Below, one piece after another: positions 18,691 to 21,458 of a stretch of 21,458 bases of DNA; position 1 is the stretch's first letter, and the number at the start of each line of letters is the position of its first letter. Source of the stretch: a virus; IMG/VR virus record IMGVR_UViG_3300000117_000333, positions 1-21,458 of that record; one strand, given 5' to 3'. A model generated the notes under the pieces. That model saw only the letters and a list, made by a program, of their open reading frames with translations. It did not search any database and had not been told where the DNA came from. Both the position numbers and the translations under genes were made by a program.

Positions 18691-19146
18691 ATGGCAATAC
18701 CTCCTAGAAAAATATTTAGAATTAATCCAGCTGATGAAGATGATAGAATTTCAGTTGGAATAGATTTGCCGCTTAGAGACCAAAATGATTCTCCTTTTCC
18801 ACAGACTAGGACAACTATAAAGGCCGCTGCAGCAAATCTTAAAAACTTAATTCTGACTAGAAAGGGAGAAAGACCATTTCATCCAACATTAGGAACTAGT
18901 ATATATGATTTTCTATTTGACCAAAATGTAGATGAAATGATTACAAAGATAGAAGAAGAAATAAACGAAGCTGTTGCATACTGGTTACCATATGTACAAA
19001 TAACAAATCTAGTGGTTGGAGTAGCTGATAAAGCCTATGGTTTTAGTGATAGTTTTAATGGTGTTAGAATATCACTTAGCTTTACACTAGCCGGAAATAG
19101 ATTTAATGAAGAATCAATAGTCCTTGTAATAGGCGGAGTAGAATAA
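18691..19146 (+). CDS. Baseplate wedge protein gp25-like (GPW family)
   Basis: A 151-residue protein (T4 gp25 is 132). LKNLILTRKGERPFHPTLGTSIYDFLFDQ (51-79) is the family hallmark, containing the TxxGERxxxPxfG motif found in T4 gp25, phage P2 gpW and the sheath-tube assembly proteins of contractile tail systems. A long helix (about 80-98, DEMITKIEEEINEAVAYWLP) follows, then two beta strands. gp25 is the core wedge subunit that starts sheath assembly. Its stop overlaps the next start (TAATG), coupling it to gp6. Confidence 0.88.
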   Translation: MAIPPRKIFRINPADEDDRISVGIDLPLRDQNDSPFPQTRTTIKAAAANLKNLILTRKGERPFHPTLGTSIYDFLFDQNVDEMITKIEEEINEAVAYWLPYVQITNLVVGVADKAYGFSDSFNGVRISLSFTLAGNRFNEESIVLVIGGVE

Positions 19147-21026
19147 TGGCACTAGTTAAAAAAGATGTAAAATACTTAAATAAAGATTTTTCTCAGTTTA
19201 GAGAAAAGTTAGTTAATTTTGCAAAAACATATTTTCCTGACACATATACTGATTTTAATGAAACTTCTCCTGGAATGATGTTCATTGAAATGACAGCCTA
19301 TGTTGGAGATGTACTATCACTATATATTGACAATCAACTTAGAGAGTCAATGTTATTGCACGCAGAAGAGCCTCAAAATATTTATGATATTTCACAGGCA
19401 TTAGGATATAAACCAAATCCATCTACGGCCGCAACAACTGATTTAGATGTTTTTCATTTAGTTCCAGCCATCGGAAATGGTGTTGATATTAGACCAGATT
19501 TTAGGTATGCTGTAGAAATACAGGAAGGACTAACTGTTAAATCTACAGAAAATTCAGATATAGAATTTAGAACGTTAGAAGTTATAGATTTTAGTGTGTC
19601 TAGTTCTTCAAACCCTACAGAAGTTTCAATATATAAGGTTGATGAAAATACAGGTGCACCTCAATATTACTTATTACAAAAAACAGTACGTTCTATTTCT
19701 GGAAAATTAGAGTCACAAACTTTTACGTTTACTGAACCTAAGAAATTTGATAGGGTTAGACTAGGACCTACTAATATTATTGATATTGTTGATTGTAAAG
19801 ATATAGATGGAAACAAATGGTACGAAGTAGATTATTTAGCTCAGGATACTGTTTATACTGAAGTTAAACAAGGAGTAGCTCAAGATCCTTTATTATCAGC
19901 ATATGCAGATTCTGTTCCATATATACTATCATTAAGACGTGTACCAAGACGTTTCACTAAAAGAATAACATCGAATAATCAAATAGAATTACATTTCGGT
20001 GCAGGAGTATCGGCAAATGCAGATGAAATTATTTTACCAAATCCAATAAATGTAGGCATGCAGCTGCCATATGGTAATACGTCAGGATTAGACAATTCTT
20101 TTGACCCTACAAATGTACTATTCACTAGAGGATATGGAAAAGCTCCATCAGACACAACCTTAGTTGTCAGATACTATACAGGTGGTGGAATATCGTCAAA
20201 TGTTTCAGCTAGAACATTAACCAACATAACAAATACTGAATTTTTAGGAGGAACTGATGGTCTAGATTCAACTGTAGTAGATTTTTGTAGAAAGTCTATA
20301 GCTTGCACAAACCCAACAGGAGCAACTGGTGGTAGAGGACAAGAAACTATTGATGAAATACGACAAAACGCACTTGCTGCGTATTCTACACAAAATAGAG
20401 CTGTAACTAAAGAAGATTATATTGCTAGAGTTTATACTTTACCTGGAAAATATGGAAGTATTGCAAAGGCATATGTAGAACGAGACGAACAAAACTTACA
20501 ACCCGATGGATCTACAACCTTTAATCCATTGGCTATAAATATTTATTGCCTATCATATAACGCAAATAAACAACTTATTGCACCTAACTTGGCTACAAAA
20601 ACAAATTTAAAAACATATCTTAGTAAGTATAGAATGTTAACTGATGGAATAAATTTAAGAAACGCACATGTAATTAATATTGGGGTAAAGTTTGATATAT
20701 TATCTAGACCTGACTCAATATCTAAAGAAGTACTTATTAAGACAATTAATGAAGCTAAAAAATATTTTGCAATAGACAAATGGCAAATAAATGAACCTAT
20801 CTCGATATCTGATCTTGCTGCAACCTTAGACCAAGTTGAAGGTGTACAATCAATCTTAAACTTAACACTTGTAAATAAGTTTGATGCAACTTCTGGATAT
20901 TCTCCTAATTATTATGATATAGGTGAAGCTACTAAAAACAATGTGGTGTATCCTTCAATGGATCCATCAATATTCGAGGTCAGATTCCCAGATACTGATA
21001 TTGAAGCAAGAATAGTTGGAGCATAA
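19146..21026 (+). CDS. Baseplate wedge protein gp6-like (baseplate J family)
   Basis: A 626-residue protein, close to T4 gp6 (660). The N-terminus has LNKDFSQFREKLVNFAKTYFPD and then TSPGMMFIEMTAYVGDVLSLYIDNQLRES (about 40-68), the signature of gp6/baseplate J proteins. FLGGTDGLDSTVVDF (about 367) and the TGGRGQETIDEIRQNALAAY...RAVTKEDYIARVYTLPG block (about 395-435) are the second conserved region. The C-terminal part is an alpha/beta repeat (INIGVKFDILSRP; KTINEAKKYFAIDKW). gp6 dimers form the inner ring of the wedges and transmit the signal for sheath contraction. Confidence 0.9.
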   Translation: MALVKKDVKYLNKDFSQFREKLVNFAKTYFPDTYTDFNETSPGMMFIEMTAYVGDVLSLYIDNQLRESMLLHAEEPQNIYDISQALGYKPNPSTAATTDLDVFHLVPAIGNGVDIRPDFRYAVEIQEGLTVKSTENSDIEFRTLEVIDFSVSSSSNPTEVSIYKVDENTGAPQYYLLQKTVRSISGKLESQTFTFTEPKKFDRVRLGPTNIIDIVDCKDIDGNKWYEVDYLAQDTVYTEVKQGVAQDPLLSAYADSVPYILSLRRVPRRFTKRITSNNQIELHFGAGVSANADEIILPNPINVGMQLPYGNTSGLDNSFDPTNVLFTRGYGKAPSDTTLVVRYYTGGGISSNVSARTLTNITNTEFLGGTDGLDSTVVDFCRKSIACTNPTGATGGRGQETIDEIRQNALAAYSTQNRAVTKEDYIARVYTLPGKYGSIAKAYVERDEQNLQPDGSTTFNPLAINIYCLSYNANKQLIAPNLATKTNLKTYLSKYRMLTDGINLRNAHVINIGVKFDILSRPDSISKEVLIKTINEAKKYFAIDKWQINEPISISDLAATLDQVEGVQSILNLTLVNKFDATSGYSPNYYDIGEATKNNVVYPSMDPSIFEVRFPDTDIEARIVGA

Positions 21027-21028
21027 AA

Positions 21029-21458
21029 ATGATATATAGCATAACTTCATCAATAGATACTACATTATATGAACAGTATGAATCAAAAAATACTGGTTTA
21101 GACGAGGTTTTACAACTTCAAAAAATAATATCGGAGTCAAACACCAATAATACATTTAATTCTAGAATATTAACTAAATTTAATTTAGGATATATATCTA
21201 GTTCTATATTGTCTGGTGATATTGCAAATACTTTTAGAGCAAACTTAAAGATGTATACACATGAAGCATCTTCATTGCCATTTTCGTATGACATATATGC
21301 GTATGCTGCATCTCAATCTTGGGATATGGGAATAGGTAGAGATACTCATAATCCAAAAACAACAGAAGGTGCAAGTTGGAAATATCGAGACGGACAAGCA
21401 GCTGGAACTACATGGGAAACAGCTAGTGCAGATCTATATACGGGAACAGCTGGAGGCT
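21029..21458 (+). CDS. Virion protein, 3' end outside the window (DNRLRE-like)
   Basis: 143 codons are visible from ATG 21029, three bases after gp6. No stop is reached. The chain starts MIYSITSSIDTTLYEQYESK and later reads SYDIYAYAASQSWDMGIGRD, then PKTTEGASWKYRDG and GTTWETASADLYTG; the alternation of short strands and the G.SW.Y pattern resemble DNRLRE/carbohydrate-binding-type beta-sandwich modules found in tail-associated proteins. In T4 order the next gene would be the gp7-type wedge; this one does not look like gp7 so far. Confidence 0.6.
   Translation, partial: MIYSITSSIDTTLYEQYESKNTGLDEVLQLQKIISESNTNNTFNSRILTKFNLGYISSSILSGDIANTFRANLKMYTHEASSLPFSYDIYAYAASQSWDMGIGRDTHNPKTTEGASWKYRDGQAAGTTWETASADLYTGTAGG

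Noticed and set aside
1-21458. CRISPR arrays, insertion sequences or integrase/attachment sites
   Set aside because: Looked for regularly spaced repeats, terminal inverted repeats with transposase motifs and integrase motifs; none seen. The repeats present are promoter cassettes, the tmRNA spacer repeat and one coding tandem repeat.

Overview
The window looks like a piece of a T4-like (Tevenvirinae-style) contractile-tailed phage genome, AT-rich and densely packed with short genes, nearly all on the + strand. Evidence for a phage of this kind is the baseplate block at the right end (an OB-fold spike/hub protein with a C-terminal THPT segment, a gp25/GPW wedge protein, a gp6-like wedge protein), a candidate gp55-type late sigma factor, Hsp20 and ClpP genes of the sort carried by marine T4-like phages, and repeated TATAAATA boxes. 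The host is probably a marine Bacteroidota: one lipoprotein has the lipobox and acidic +residues typical of that phylum (LLSCQKEVDD), an exported beta-barrel protein has a signal peptide ending AQ, and a CCxNGCxNCPY motif resembles DUF5522. An alphaproteobacterial host (for example SAR11) is a weaker alternative, raised by the circularly permuted tmRNA.

Layout. 1-2064: + strand accessory genes (membrane proteins, a SAM methyltransferase, a Cys-rich small protein without a visible start). 2053-2942: the only - strand operon, a lipoprotein plus a DUF2279-like exported protein. 3001-6230: short accessory genes behind three near-identical ~83-bp promoter repeats, including a GIY-YIG-like nuclease and a membrane-anchored 3D/double-psi-barrel protein. 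6249-8809: small proteins, a DksA-like zinc finger protein, a 5'(3')-deoxyribonucleotidase, and a 160-nt structured leader. 8903-9352: Hsp20. 9660-10030: a circularly permuted, two-piece tmRNA gene. 10058-15234: unknown protein, membrane coiled-coil protein, zinc-ribbon protein, ClpP-like protease, HD-domain protein, small membrane protein and late sigma factor. 15323-16095: a strongly initiated, terminated two-gene unit for an outer-membrane barrel and a small inner-membrane protein. 16145-21458: baseplate/virion operon, cut by the window edge.

The most interesting element is the tmRNA. Its acceptor piece (T-arm, 3' acceptor strand) lies upstream of its coding piece (5' acceptor strand, D-like loop, tag ORF ending LAMAA, two H-type pseudoknots). 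The two halves pair in a perfect 7-bp acceptor stem containing the G3-U70 alanine identity pair. With a complete-triad ClpP 2.7 kb away and Hsp20 just upstream, the phage may bring its own ribosome-rescue and proteolysis/chaperone set. Two promoter-like motif families (GTCAA-N10-TATATT and GATATTTATA) recur in front of genes, in gene orientation, and suggest at least two transcription classes; the second precedes the tmRNA, hsp20 and virion genes and is a candidate for recognition with the gp55-like sigma factor.
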